44,691 bases of DNA, from assembly GCF_009789225.1 (NCBI RefSeq), contig NZ_WSTA01000025.1, positions 1 through 44,691 of the forward strand. Reading direction: 5' to 3'. The notes beneath the pieces are model-generated. The model saw nothing but the letters and a program-made list of their open reading frames with translations. It was not told the origin of the DNA and did not search any database. Positions within the stretch are counted from its first letter, which is position 1; every line of letters starts with the position of its first letter. Position numbers and translations under genes: made by a program. Source of the stretch: Agromyces seonyuensis. GTDB taxonomy: Bacteria > Actinomycetota > Actinomycetes > Actinomycetales > Microbacteriaceae. This document shows positions 24,186-31,758 of the stretch, piece by piece.

Positions 24186-25718
24186 CTAAGCACGCGGTTT
24201 CGGCGACTTCGGCGTCCGTCCGCGCGGGGCCGGGGCGTCGCGCTCCGGGGCTTCGCCGGCGTCGTCGGCGTCGCTCGTGGGGGCCTCCTCGACGACGACT
24301 CCGACGAGGACTTCGGACGGCTCCTCGTCCTCGGCATCCTCGACGACGTCCTCCGGCGTCGTGTCGGCGTCCTCGTCCGGCGTGTCCTCGACGACGGTCT
24401 CGCCGCGGGGACGCTGCACCAGCTCGAGGATGACGACCGCGAGGAGCGCGAGCACGAGCGTCCAGACGACGAGCCCGACCGAGAGCGGGCGCACGAACAG
24501 GATGACGGCGGAGGCGGCGAGGATGACGAGGAGGCGCAGCTCCCGGATGTGCCGTCCGATCCACTCGCCCCATCGACCGGTGCCGATGCCGCGTCGGTCG
24601 CCCGCGGCGCGCAGCGCGGCCGTCTGCTCGCGCCAGCCGGAGCGGATCGCGCGCGAGGCCTCGAACGGTCCCGAGTACCAGGCGACGAGGGCGAGCAGCA
24701 GTCCGAGCACGATGCCGACGATCGCGGTCTCGCGCATCCGTTCGATGAGGCCGCCGTAGAGCGCGGCGAGCGCGTCGCCGGGCACGACGTCCGCGGGGAT
24801 CGCCGCGGCGAGCACGGCGTAGGCGATGCCGAACCCGGCGAGGAGGATCGCCATGATCGCGGCGAAGACGAGGGCGACGACGACGAGCATCCGGAGCGGT
24901 CGGCGCGCGATGAGGACGGCGCCGGCGAGGAGCGCGACCGCGACCCAGGGCAACCAGGTGCCGACGGCGGTGGCCACGCCGTAGAGGACCCGGATCTGGG
25001 CGAGCGCGGCGGCCTGGGCGATCGTCACCTCGACGTCGACGACCGGGATCTGCGCCGCGATCCCGATGCCGCGGGATTCGAGCTGCGCCTTGATCTCCTC
25101 GATCACCGGGCCCAGATTGATCGAGAGCGTGCCGCTCGAATCGAGCTGCAGGCCGGAATCCGTGTCGCCCTGGAGCGCCGCGATGGCCTGGGCATGGCTG
25201 AGCCGGAGCGATTCGGTCCAGATCGTCTCGAACGCCTCCGAGGCGACGAAGCGCTCGATGGTGTTGCGCACCACGGTGCGCAGGCCGTCGGCCGCCGGAC
25301 CGGCGAGGGCTTGGAGCGCGGCCGTCGCCCGCGGCCCGGTGCCGAGATCCACGATGCCCTCGACGATCGAGTTCGTGAGCTCGTCGTAGTCGACGTGGTT
25401 CTCGATCGCCGTGGCGGCCTGGTCGACGACCAACTCCTGCACGGCGGGGTCCTCCGCGAGCGAGGCGAACGTCGCGACGAACGCGTCGGTGTCGGTCAGC
25501 TGCACCCGCGCCCACGCCGAGACGACGGCGACGGGCGCCAGCAACGTACCGACGACGATGAGCACCACGGCGACGACGGTGCGCCACCGTCCGGTGCGTC
25601 CTCGCGGACCTGCTGCTGCGTCCGGCGCGACCCGGGCGGTGTCGAGCTCGGCCCGCAGCCTGGCGTTCTCGGCTTCGAGCACTGCCAGCTTCGCTGCGGT
25701 GTCAACGGCGTCAGACAT
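24186..25718 (-). CDS. Large integral membrane protein of unknown function
   Basis: The 510-aa product begins with a short coiled-coil segment (KLAVLEAENARLRAELDTAR) and then a membrane helix (about residues 46-71). A soluble region follows, of about 170 residues with TDTDAFVATFASLAEDPAVQELVVDQ, and then about five more helices near 250-440. The C-terminus is a highly acidic, proline-containing tail. The extracytoplasmic loop resembles that of actinobacterial membrane proteins of unknown role. I cannot name a function. The ATG at 25718 has a GGGGGG site. The frame is clean over its whole length, with codon use like its neighbours. Confidence 0.8.
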   Translation of the reverse strand: MSDAVDTAAKLAVLEAENARLRAELDTARVAPDAAAGPRGRTGRWRTVVAVVLIVVGTLLAPVAVVSAWARVQLTDTDAFVATFASLAEDPAVQELVVDQAATAIENHVDYDELTNSIVEGIVDLGTGPRATAALQALAGPAADGLRTVVRNTIERFVASEAFETIWTESLRLSHAQAIAALQGDTDSGLQLDSSGTLSINLGPVIEEIKAQLESRGIGIAAQIPVVDVEVTIAQAAALAQIRVLYGVATAVGTWLPWVAVALLAGAVLIARRPLRMLVVVALVFAAIMAILLAGFGIAYAVLAAAIPADVVPGDALAALYGGLIERMRETAIVGIVLGLLLALVAWYSGPFEASRAIRSGWREQTAALRAAGDRRGIGTGRWGEWIGRHIRELRLLVILAASAVILFVRPLSVGLVVWTLVLALLAVVILELVQRPRGETVVEDTPDEDADTTPEDVVEDAEDEEPSEVLVGVVVEEAPTSDADDAGEAPERDAPAPRGRTPKSPKPRA

Positions 25719-25787
25719 CGATTCCCCCCGGTCGTCGTCCTGCTGGCATTCTGCCGTGCCGAACGTCCCGAAGGGAAGACGCCGGGC

Positions 25788-26684
25788 TCAGGCGGCGAGG
25801 TATCGGACACGACGCCCGAGCATCCCGTCGCCGAAACGCTTCGCCATGACCTCGACGGCATCGGGATGCTCGTCGATCATCACGAACCGGCGTTCGAGGC
25901 GGCGGGCGGCATCGCCCGCGGTGCCGCTGCCGGCGAACGGATCGAGCACGAGGTCGCCGGGCTCGGTGAGCGCCCCGATGAGCCGGCGCAGCACGCCGAT
26001 GGGCTTCTGGGTGGGGTACCCGGTCTTCTCCCGGCCCGTCGTCGACACGATCGTGTGCCACCAGACGTCGCTCGGCAGGGCGCCGGCATCGCGATCGGAC
26101 TCGGTCGACAGGCCGGGGGCCGTGAACCGCTCCGCGGCCGCGGCGGCGCCGTCGAAGCGGAAGCGCCGGGCGTCCTTCGCGTAGACGAGCAGGTTGTCGT
26201 GCTTCGCGGGCCAGCGCTTGGTCGAGCGGGCGCCGTAGTCGTAGGCCCAGACGATCTCGGCGACGAACTGCTCGGCACCGAAGAGGGCGTCGAGTGCGAG
26301 CCGGGCGTAGTGCACCTCCCCCGCGTCGAGATGGAGCACGAGGACGCCGTCGGCGGCGAGCAGCCGGTGCAGCTCGGCGATGCGCGGCTCGAGGAAGCCC
26401 CAGTAGTCGTCGAAGCGGTCGCGGTAGCTGAGCGCTCGGCCCTTCACGACCTCGTACGAGCGGCCCTGGAAGCCGATGCGCGTGCCGGCGTCCGAGCGGA
26501 TGTGCGTGATCGACTGCCGCGTCTGCACGCGCCCGGAGTTGAACGGCGGGTCGAGGTAGACCAGCCGGAAGGCCTCGTCCGGCAGATCGCGCAGGACCGG
26601 CAGATTGTCGCCCGCGACGACGAGATCCCATGCGTCGTCGAGCGCGATCGGTCCGGGGGTGCGCGGTTCGGGCTGGACGGTCAC
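25788..26684 (-). CDS. Site-specific DNA methyltransferase, beta class (orphan)
   Basis: The 298-aa product has the N6-adenine/N4-cytosine methylase motif IV DPPF at residues 45-48 (YLDPPFNSGR) before the target-recognition region. The SAM-binding motif I, DLVLDPFAGSGT, lies near the C-terminus. That order defines the beta class. TGYPTQKP is another conserved segment. It transfers methyl groups from S-adenosylmethionine to DNA. No restriction endonuclease or specificity subunit lies nearby, so it looks like an orphan methylase that may mark the chromosome for regulation or replication control. The GTG at 26684 starts the ordered sequence. TAGGGT ends 8 nt upstream. It is divergent from the alarmone synthetase gene. 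Confidence 0.9.
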   Translation of the reverse strand: MTVQPEPRTPGPIALDDAWDLVVAGDNLPVLRDLPDEAFRLVYLDPPFNSGRVQTRQSITHIRSDAGTRIGFQGRSYEVVKGRALSYRDRFDDYWGFLEPRIAELHRLLAADGVLVLHLDAGEVHYARLALDALFGAEQFVAEIVWAYDYGARSTKRWPAKHDNLLVYAKDARRFRFDGAAAAAERFTAPGLSTESDRDAGALPSDVWWHTIVSTTGREKTGYPTQKPIGVLRRLIGALTEPGDLVLDPFAGSGTAGDAARRLERRFVMIDEHPDAVEVMAKRFGDGMLGRRVRYLAA

Positions 26685-26745
26685 GGTCCTCGACCCTATC
26701 GGTCGTTGCATCGGAGGGTCCGAGCGGATCACCAGACTGCCCGGA

Positions 26746-26751
26746 TAGCGT
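26746..26751 (+). promoter_or_regulatory. -10 element TAGCGT, leaderless start of the alarmone synthetase gene
   Basis: The hexamer ends 7 nt before the GTG at 26759. Confidence 0.5.
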
Positions 26752-26758
26752 CGATGCC

Positions 26759-27607
26759 GTGAACACCCCCCACGCCGTCGACGCCTCGACCGGTCCGGAT
26801 CCCGAGGGCCGCGCGCCCGAGGCATCCGAACCCGAGACCTCGACCGCGCCCGCCCTGCTCACCCCCCATGCCCAGCGGTCGCTCGACGCGCTCGACGCGC
26901 CGACCCTCGACGAGATGCGCCGCCTCCGCGACGAGACCGACCGATTCTTCGCGCGGTATCGCTACGGCATGGAAGAGGTGCTGACGAAGCTCGAGATCCT
27001 GCGCGACGAGTTCAGCCGCACCTTCGACTACAACCCCATCGAGCATCTCGGCAGCCGGCTCAAGTCGGTCGACTCCGTCGTCACCAAGCTCGAGCGCAAG
27101 GGCATCGAGGCGACGTTCGAATCGATCGCGACGGCCATCACCGACATCGCGGGCGTCCGCGTCACCTGCAGCTTCATCTCGGACGTCTACCGGGTGTTCG
27201 ACCTGCTCGTCAGCCAGCCCGACCTCACCGTCCGCAAGGTCAAGGACTACATCGCGGACCCGAAGCCGAACGGCTACCAGAGCCTGCACGTCATCGTCGA
27301 GGTGCCGGTATTCCTCTCGACGGGGCCGCACCAGGTGCCCGTCGAAGTCCAGATCCGCACGAGCGCCATGGACTTCTGGGCGAGCCTCGAGCACAAGATC
27401 TACTACAAGTACGACCGCCAGGTGCCGGCCGAGCTCCTCGACGGGCTCACCGAGGCAGCCCGCACCGCGTCCGAGCTCGACGAACGCATGGAGTCGCTGC
27501 ACCGGTCCGTGCACGGGATGCCCGCGCCGCTCGCGCTCGAGCCGCCGATCGGCGCCGCGCGGCGGCCCGGCGCCGTCGACCCGCGGACCGGTCCGATCGC
27601 GGTCTGA
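26759..27607 (+). CDS. Small alarmone synthetase (RelA/SpoT synthetase domain)
   Basis: The 282-aa product carries only the (p)ppGpp synthetase fold: LGSRLKSVDSVVTKLERKG (substrate-binding), DIAGVRVTCSF, PKPNGYQSLHVIVE and EVQIRTSAMDFWASLEHKIYYK. There is no HD hydrolase, TGS or ACT domain, so this is a stand-alone small alarmone synthetase of the YjbM/YwaC type. It would transfer pyrophosphate from ATP to GTP or GDP in the stringent response. About 45 disordered residues precede the fold, and the C-terminus is proline-rich. The GTG at 26759 appears leaderless. It converges on the LigD-type polymerase gene. Confidence 0.93.
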   Translation: MNTPHAVDASTGPDPEGRAPEASEPETSTAPALLTPHAQRSLDALDAPTLDEMRRLRDETDRFFARYRYGMEEVLTKLEILRDEFSRTFDYNPIEHLGSRLKSVDSVVTKLERKGIEATFESIATAITDIAGVRVTCSFISDVYRVFDLLVSQPDLTVRKVKDYIADPKPNGYQSLHVIVEVPVFLSTGPHQVPVEVQIRTSAMDFWASLEHKIYYKYDRQVPAELLDGLTEAARTASELDERMESLHRSVHGMPAPLALEPPIGAARRPGAVDPRTGPIAV

Positions 27608-27619
27608 GCCGGTCGGGTC

Positions 27620-28636
27620 TCACTCGGCCTTGCGGCGGCTCGGCTGCACCCGCGGCGGCTCGCCCGGCATCTTCGGGAAGTCCGGCGGGAACGGCAGTTC
27701 GCCGAGACCGGCGGACAGATCCGCCTCCCACGCCTCGAGCAGTGGCGCAAGCACGCCGGGGCGCGCCGCCGCGAATCCCTCCCACGCGTCGCCGCGCTCG
27801 CGCAGGCGCGCCGGCACCGTGCGCACGGAGAAGGCCGACGGGTCGAGCCCCTCGAGCTCGTCCCAGGCGACCGGGCAGGAGACCGGCGCTCCCGGCCGGG
27901 CCCGTGGGCTGTACGCGCCCGCCATCGTGCGGTCGCGGTTCGCCTGGTTGTAGTCGAGGAAGATCCGCTCGCCGCGCTCCTCCTTCCACCACGCCGTCGT
28001 GACCCGATCGGGCATCCGCGCTTCGAGCCGTCGGCAGAGGGCGATGACGCCGTGCCGGACGTCGAGGAACTCGTGCTCGGGCGCGAGCGGAGCGAAGACG
28101 TGCAGGCCGCGGCCGCCGCTCGTCTTCACGAACGGGTCGAACCCGAGCTCGACGAGCAGCGTCTGCAGCGCCCGGGCGACGTCGACCGCGTCGCCGAAGT
28201 CGGTGCCGGGCTGGGGATCGAGGTCGATGCGCAATTGGTCGGGGAGGTCGCTCGCCGCGGCCCGCGACGGCCACGGATGGAAGACCACCGTGTTCATCTG
28301 CACCGCCCACACGAGGGAGGCGGGCTCGTCGAGCACGAGCTGCGGATGCGACCGGCCGCTCGGGTAGGTCACCTCGCTCGCACGGACCCACTCCGGCGTG
28401 CCCTTGGGCGGGTTCTTCGAGAAGAAGGTCTCATCCTGGATGCTCCCTCGCACGCGTTCGAGCGAGACGGGACGGTCGCCGATCGCCCGCAGCATGGGTT
28501 CGGCGACCGCCTCGACGTAGTCGGCCAGTTCGCCCTTCGTGACCCCGGCATCCGGCCAGATCACCCGCTCGGGGTGGGTCAGCCGCACCTGTCGGGGCCC
28601 GTCGGGGCCGTCGAGTTCCCGCAGCTCGCCGTCCAT
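27620..28636 (-). CDS. LigD-type DNA polymerase/primase domain protein (stand-alone)
   Basis: The 338-aa product corresponds to the polymerase domain of bacterial LigD, an archaeo-eukaryotic primase-type fold used in non-homologous end joining and gap filling. The metal-binding aspartates are D138 and D140 (RIDLDP), with D228 in IFLDYNQANRDRT. SGGRGLHVFAPL carries the conserved His. These positions nearly match M. tuberculosis LigD. There is no ligase or phosphoesterase domain and no ku gene nearby, so it is a stand-alone PolD1/D2-like enzyme, possibly in repair. The ATG at 28636 is 9 nt from the upstream oxidoreductase gene, and TAGCCT precedes it. It may share an SOS promoter. Confidence 0.92.
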   Translation of the reverse strand: MDGELRELDGPDGPRQVRLTHPERVIWPDAGVTKGELADYVEAVAEPMLRAIGDRPVSLERVRGSIQDETFFSKNPPKGTPEWVRASEVTYPSGRSHPQLVLDEPASLVWAVQMNTVVFHPWPSRAAASDLPDQLRIDLDPQPGTDFGDAVDVARALQTLLVELGFDPFVKTSGGRGLHVFAPLAPEHEFLDVRHGVIALCRRLEARMPDRVTTAWWKEERGERIFLDYNQANRDRTMAGAYSPRARPGAPVSCPVAWDELEGLDPSAFSVRTVPARLRERGDAWEGFAAARPGVLAPLLEAWEADLSAGLGELPFPPDFPKMPGEPPRVQPSRRKAE

Positions 28637-28642
28637 GCCCGG

Positions 28643-28648
28643 AGGCTA
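28643..28648 (-). promoter_or_regulatory. -10 element TAGCCT before the LigD-type polymerase gene
   Basis: On the minus strand TAGCCT ends 6 nt before the ATG at 28636. It overlaps the TAG stop of the upstream oxidoreductase gene, so a chance match is possible. Confidence 0.4.
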
Positions 28649-29233
28649 CCCGACGTGGGCGCCCGCCGCGACGGCGGCGAGCGACGCGGGCGCCGGTTCA
28701 TCGACGGGCCGGAGGAGGAAGAGCCGCACGGCGCGGCCGGACTCCCGCTCATAGCCGCGGTAGCCGGGCCATTGCGCCTCGATGCGCCGCCAGGCGGCGT
28801 CGCGCTCGGCCTCCGGGATGCGAGACGCCCGGACCGTGAGCAGGCGCCCGCGGACGTCGATGACCGCGACGGGATGCGCGGCGAGATTGGCCGTCCACGC
28901 GGGATGGCGCTCGCGGGCGAAGCTCGTGCCGGCGACGATCGCGCGGCCCTGCCCGTCGGGCGTGTACATGAGGTGGGCGGAGCGGACGACGCCGCTGTGC
29001 GCACCGACCGTGTGCAGGACGAGCGACGGGACGAGGAGCCCGGCGATCTGGAGCCGGCCGCCGGAGAGCCGGCCGAGCAGCCGCTCGAACACCGGGAGAA
29101 GCCGGGGGGCGCCGGCACGGAAGAGGCGAGTTCGGGTGAGCGGCGCGACGACCGCGCGCACTGCTCGGACGACGACGGGAGTGCCGGTCGGATCCGGTGG
29201 CAGGATGCGCTCGGGCGCGTCGTCGTGGCTCAC
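28646..29233 (-). CDS. Deazaflavin-dependent nitroreductase-family protein (Ddn-like)
   Basis: The 195-aa product has a flavin-reductase-like split barrel with HTVGAHSGVVRSAHLMYTPDGQGRAIVAGTSFARERHPAWTANLAAHP. The glycine-rich strand, the SF...HPAWTANL segment and the NL-AHP turn are typical of F420-dependent Ddn-family proteins. These use the deazaflavin F420 to reduce nitro compounds, quinones or other electrophiles. Here the substrate is unknown. It lies between the DUF6504 and LigD-type genes with gaps of 18 and 9 bp. The GTG at 29233 follows TAGCCT by 7 nt. The F420 requirement is inferred from family. Confidence 0.85.
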   Translation of the reverse strand: MSHDDAPERILPPDPTGTPVVVRAVRAVVAPLTRTRLFRAGAPRLLPVFERLLGRLSGGRLQIAGLLVPSLVLHTVGAHSGVVRSAHLMYTPDGQGRAIVAGTSFARERHPAWTANLAAHPVAVIDVRGRLLTVRASRIPEAERDAAWRRIEAQWPGYRGYERESGRAVRLFLLRPVDEPAPASLAAVAAGAHVG

Positions 29234-29240
29234 GGGGGCG

Positions 29241-29246
29241 AGGCTA
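29241..29246 (-). promoter_or_regulatory. -10 element TAGCCT before the Ddn-like gene
   Basis: On the minus strand TAGCCT ends 7 nt before the GTG at 29233. It lies in the 18-bp gap after the DUF6504 gene. Confidence 0.45.
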
Positions 29247-29251
29247 GCGGA

Positions 29252-29521
29252 TCACCGGTACACCCGATCGATGCGCCACTCGCCGCCCTCGGTCGCCACG
29301 ACGTCGACCACGACGCTCTCGCCGTCGTCGACGGCCGTCGCCTGGAAGCGCCACCCGATGCGGGGCTCGGGCGCGTGCGTGAGCATGGGCGGCAACCACT
29401 CGGCCCGCTGGTGCAACGGCGTCGGCTGATCGCTGACCCGCCACCGCCGGCCGCCCCAGACGAGGCGCGCCGGACGGTCGTCGACGAGCCAGAGTGCGAC
29501 TTCCTCGCCGGTCGAGATCAT
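29252..29521 (-). CDS. DUF6504 family protein, SOS-box controlled
   Basis: The 89-aa product is a small, tryptophan-rich protein ([36 protein letters not shown]) matching DUF6504. I recall this family beside ImuB/DnaE2-type mutagenesis genes in actinobacteria, so a damage-response role is plausible, but no biochemical function is known to me. The ATG at 29521 has an AAGGAG site 6 nt away. A canonical LexA site lies 21 bp upstream. It appears to be the first gene of a three-gene run ending with the LigD-type polymerase. No imuB or dnaE2 gene is visible here. Confidence 0.75.
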   Translation of the reverse strand: MISTGEEVALWLVDDRPARLVWGGRRWRVSDQPTPLHQRAEWLPPMLTHAPEPRIGWRFQATAVDDGESVVVDVVATEGGEWRIDRVYR

Positions 29522-29542
29522 CCGCCGCTCCTTCGATCCATT

Positions 29543-29556
29543 CGAACATACGTTCG
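29543..29556 (-). promoter_or_regulatory. LexA SOS box upstream of the DUF6504 gene
   Basis: CGAACATACGTTCG (plus-strand reading) matches the Gram-positive/actinobacterial LexA box CGAAC-N4-GTTCG perfectly and extends to a longer imperfect palindrome, TCGAACATACGTTCGA. It ends 21 bp before the ATG, where it can cover the promoter. The half-sites are seen directly. LexA control is inferred. Confidence 0.85.
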
Positions 29557-29948
29557 ACTGCTCCGAGGATACGTCACGGCTCCCCGCCGGCCAAGCGGCC
29601 GTGGACGTCGGCGTCGTTCCGGGCGTGTCACGATTCGGTGACGAACGCTCGTCCGCCTGCCACCGGGCGACCGATGTGTGGTTTTCTCAGGCTGGAGACC
29701 CGGCAGCACCGGGTCTTCGCAGCACCAGGCGAGCCGCACCACCCGAACCGGGCAGAACGATCCGCCGAGTCCGGGCGTCCCGCGTCCGGAGGCCGCCCGC
29801 GGCCGCCCGACCCCCGATCCACCGACCGCGGCGCTCGTCGATACCGGCACGAGCGACCGCACCCCCGACCTCGCGGTCGGAGCAGCGCCGACAGCGGCGC
29901 AGGAGCGCAACCGGCGTTCCGAGGAACAACGAAGGAAAGACACACCCA
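29557..29948 (+). other. Intergenic leader of the cold shock gene
   Basis: This 392-bp region lies between the SOS box and csp. It contains AGACCCGG/CCGGGTCT (about 29697-29716) and CCGACC/GGTCGG (about 29866-29882) hairpins and a GAAGGAAAG ribosome site before the ATG. It probably holds a long 5' untranslated region, as is usual for cold shock genes. I could not fix the promoter. Confidence 0.5.
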
Positions 29949-30152
29949 ATGGCCACTGGCACCGTCAAATGGTTCAACGCCGAAAAGGGCTTCGGCTTCA
30001 TCTCCCCCGACGACGGCAGCGACGACGTCTTCGCCCACTTCTCGGCGATCTCCGGCAACGGCTACCGCAACCTCGTCGAGGCCCAGAAGGTCGAGTACGA
30101 CGTCGAGCAGGGCCCCAAGGGCCTGCAGGCGGCGAACATCCGCGCCCTCTGA
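29949..30152 (+). CDS. cspA: Cold shock protein (CspA family)
   Basis: The 67-aa single cold-shock domain begins [20 protein letters not shown], with RNP1 KGFGFI and RNP2 DVFAHF (VFAHFSAI). These aromatic residues bind single-stranded RNA or DNA, so it acts as an RNA chaperone or antiterminator. Length and sequence are typical, and the acidic [27 protein letters not shown] tail is the actinobacterial form. The ATG at 29949 has GAAGGAAAG upstream and a long leader. A 13-bp stem terminator follows. Confidence 0.96.
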   Translation: MATGTVKWFNAEKGFGFISPDDGSDDVFAHFSAISGNGYRNLVEAQKVEYDVEQGPKGLQAANIRAL

Positions 30153-30167
30153 GCAGTTGATCCCGGC

Positions 30168-30216
30168 ACGCGCCGGGCGGCCGTGCGGCGTCCCCCGCAC
30201 CGACCGCCCGGCGCGT
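30168..30216 (+). terminator. Terminator of the cold shock gene
   Basis: ACGCGCCGGGCGG (30168-30180) pairs perfectly with CCGCCCGGCGCGT (30204-30216). The 23-nt interval contains a secondary CCGTGCGG/CCGCAC stem. It begins 16 nt after the csp stop. Confidence 0.75.
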
Positions 30217-30252
30217 CCGCGTTTCCCGCCGGTCGAGATCGGCCGAGAACGC

Positions 30253-30283
30253 CGAAGGGCGCCGGGTCCCCCGGCGCCCTTCG
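30253..30283. terminator. Hairpin between csp and the second lytic enzyme gene
   Basis: Perfect 13-bp arms at 30253-30265 and 30271-30283 with a 5-nt loop lie 17 bp past the end of the minus-strand gene. The hairpin can also serve as a second stop for csp. Confidence 0.75.
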
Positions 30284-30299
30284 CGTCCTCGTGCGGTGC

Positions 30300-31256
30300 T
30301 CAGTACCAGCCGTTGGCGCTGAAGCTGTTCCACGCGTTGCAGGGCGAGCCGTAGCGGCCCTGCACGTACCCGAGGCCCCAGCGGATCTGGGTGGCCGGGT
30401 TCGTCGCCCAGTCGGCGCCCGCGGACGCCATCTTCGACGCCGGCAGCGCCTGCGGAATGCCGCCCGCACCGGACGACGCGTTGTACGCGTTCGCGTTCCA
30501 GCCGGACTCGTGGTTCCAGAGTTCGACGATGCAGCCGAACTGGTCGTCGCCCCAGCCGAACGAGGCGAGCATGTCGCGGGCGATCTGCTGGTTCGCGCTC
30601 GGGTTCGACGGCGCGTTCGGACGCGTGGCCGTCGACTGGTTCGCGGTCGACTGGTTCGCGGTCGACTTCGCAGCCTGCTTCGCCGCAGCCTCGGCGGCGG
30701 CCTGTTCGGCGGCGGCCTTGGCGGCAGCCTCCGCGGCGGCCCGCTCGGCGGCGACCCGCTCGGCTTCCTTGCGGTCGAACTCGGCGACGGCGGCGTTGAG
30801 CTCGCCCACGGCGGCGTCGGATCGCTCGATCGTGTCGTAGATGGCGGCGACCCCGAGCTGAGCGCGCTGGGAGAACGGCTGGACGGCGGTGGCGACCTTC
30901 GTCGAGTCGGCTTTGCCCTTCGCCGCCGCAATGGCGGTGTTCGCGCGCTCGACGGCGGCGTCGGCCGCCTGGGACGCGTGCGCCATCGAGATCGTGGCGT
31001 AGGCGTCGAGCTGTTCGTGCTTGACGTCGGACGTCTGGTTGATCGAGGCGACGAGGGCGATATCGGCCTGCTGCTGCGCAGCGAAGGACGATTGCACGAC
31101 GAAGCCGGAACCCGCGAGAGCGCCGGCGGCGACGACTGCGCCCACCGCGAGCATCCGCCGCGTGAGCGGCCGGCGCCTTGCCTTCCGGGTCGCGGCTTCG
31201 GTCGGTTCGAGGACGTCGAGCGTCTGCGGTCGGGTTTCAGGAGTCGGGATCTGCAT
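30300..31256 (-). CDS. Secreted lytic transglycosylase-like protein, copy 2
   Basis: The 318-aa product mirrors the copy at 23053-23919: a basic N-terminus with RKARRRPLTRR, a membrane segment at about residues 36-58, a long alanine-rich helical region with many ERV/AERAAAEAAAKAAAEQ repeats, then the same C-terminal domain with GIPQALPASKMASAGADW. Candidate catalytic E250 is in HESGWN and the cysteines are C242 and C306, with E and C in identical spacing to copy 1. A NQSTANQSTAT linker is extra. The ATG at 31256 begins MQIPTPETRP. An upstream GTG at 31316 is possible but lies ahead of the family sequence. It probably remodels peptidoglycan. Confidence 0.86.
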   Translation of the reverse strand: MQIPTPETRPQTLDVLEPTEAATRKARRRPLTRRMLAVGAVVAAGALAGSGFVVQSSFAAQQQADIALVASINQTSDVKHEQLDAYATISMAHASQAADAAVERANTAIAAAKGKADSTKVATAVQPFSQRAQLGVAAIYDTIERSDAAVGELNAAVAEFDRKEAERVAAERAAAEAAAKAAAEQAAAEAAAKQAAKSTANQSTANQSTATRPNAPSNPSANQQIARDMLASFGWGDDQFGCIVELWNHESGWNANAYNASSGAGGIPQALPASKMASAGADWATNPATQIRWGLGYVQGRYGSPCNAWNSFSANGWY

Positions 31257-31746
31257 GGCTTCCGGATTCGGGTGCGGGGCGCCCCAGGGGCGCTGTCCTT
31301 CGGTCAGGTAGCCCACGCGCGGAGTGCCGTGCGGGCGAGCAGCCCCGAGTCTGCAATCGGCATCTGGGCGGCCCGTGGCGGAATACTGAGAGATCCCCGC
31401 AATTCCCGCCGCTCGTGCGAATCCGGTGTATTGGAGGAATCCTCAGCCTGATATCCGCGAAGATCCGCATGATTCCGGGCGACCGAGGGGACGTCGAACA
31501 CCGGCGGGTACGCAGAACGCCCCCGGAACGACCCCGAAATCTCTCATCCGATTATTTGAACGGAATCGTCACGTAACGGCGTGTCGCGCATCGAAACGAT
31601 CACGATCGGCGTGTCGAGGTGACGCGAACCACTATGCGAAGTCCGACGTCGGACCCGCTCGGACGCCGTCGACCGAGCACGACGACCGTGCCGATGCTGA
31701 GCGGCGTCGACGGCGTCATCCGCTGACGTGCGCACACCGCCGTCGA
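31257..31746. other. Long intergenic region upstream of lytic enzyme copy 2 and the ECF lipoprotein
   Basis: About 490 bp with no plausible gene. Positions 31381-31620 are noticeably less GC-rich than the rest of the window, with words such as GATTATTTGAACG, and may hold promoters for both flanking genes. I looked for cobalamin (B12-box) and c-di-AMP riboswitch signatures on both strands and saw none. Confidence 0.55.
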
Positions 31747-31752
31747 TACGCT
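31747..31752 (+). promoter_or_regulatory. -10 element TACGCT, leaderless start of the ECF lipoprotein gene
   Basis: TACGCT ends 6 nt before the ATG at 31759. Confidence 0.55.
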
Positions 31753-31758
31753 GAGCGG

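Noticed and set aside
31381-31746. Cobalamin riboswitch before the ECF operon or metH
   Set aside because: No B12-box consensus or expected long structured leader is visible; the metH upstream region is under 100 bp.
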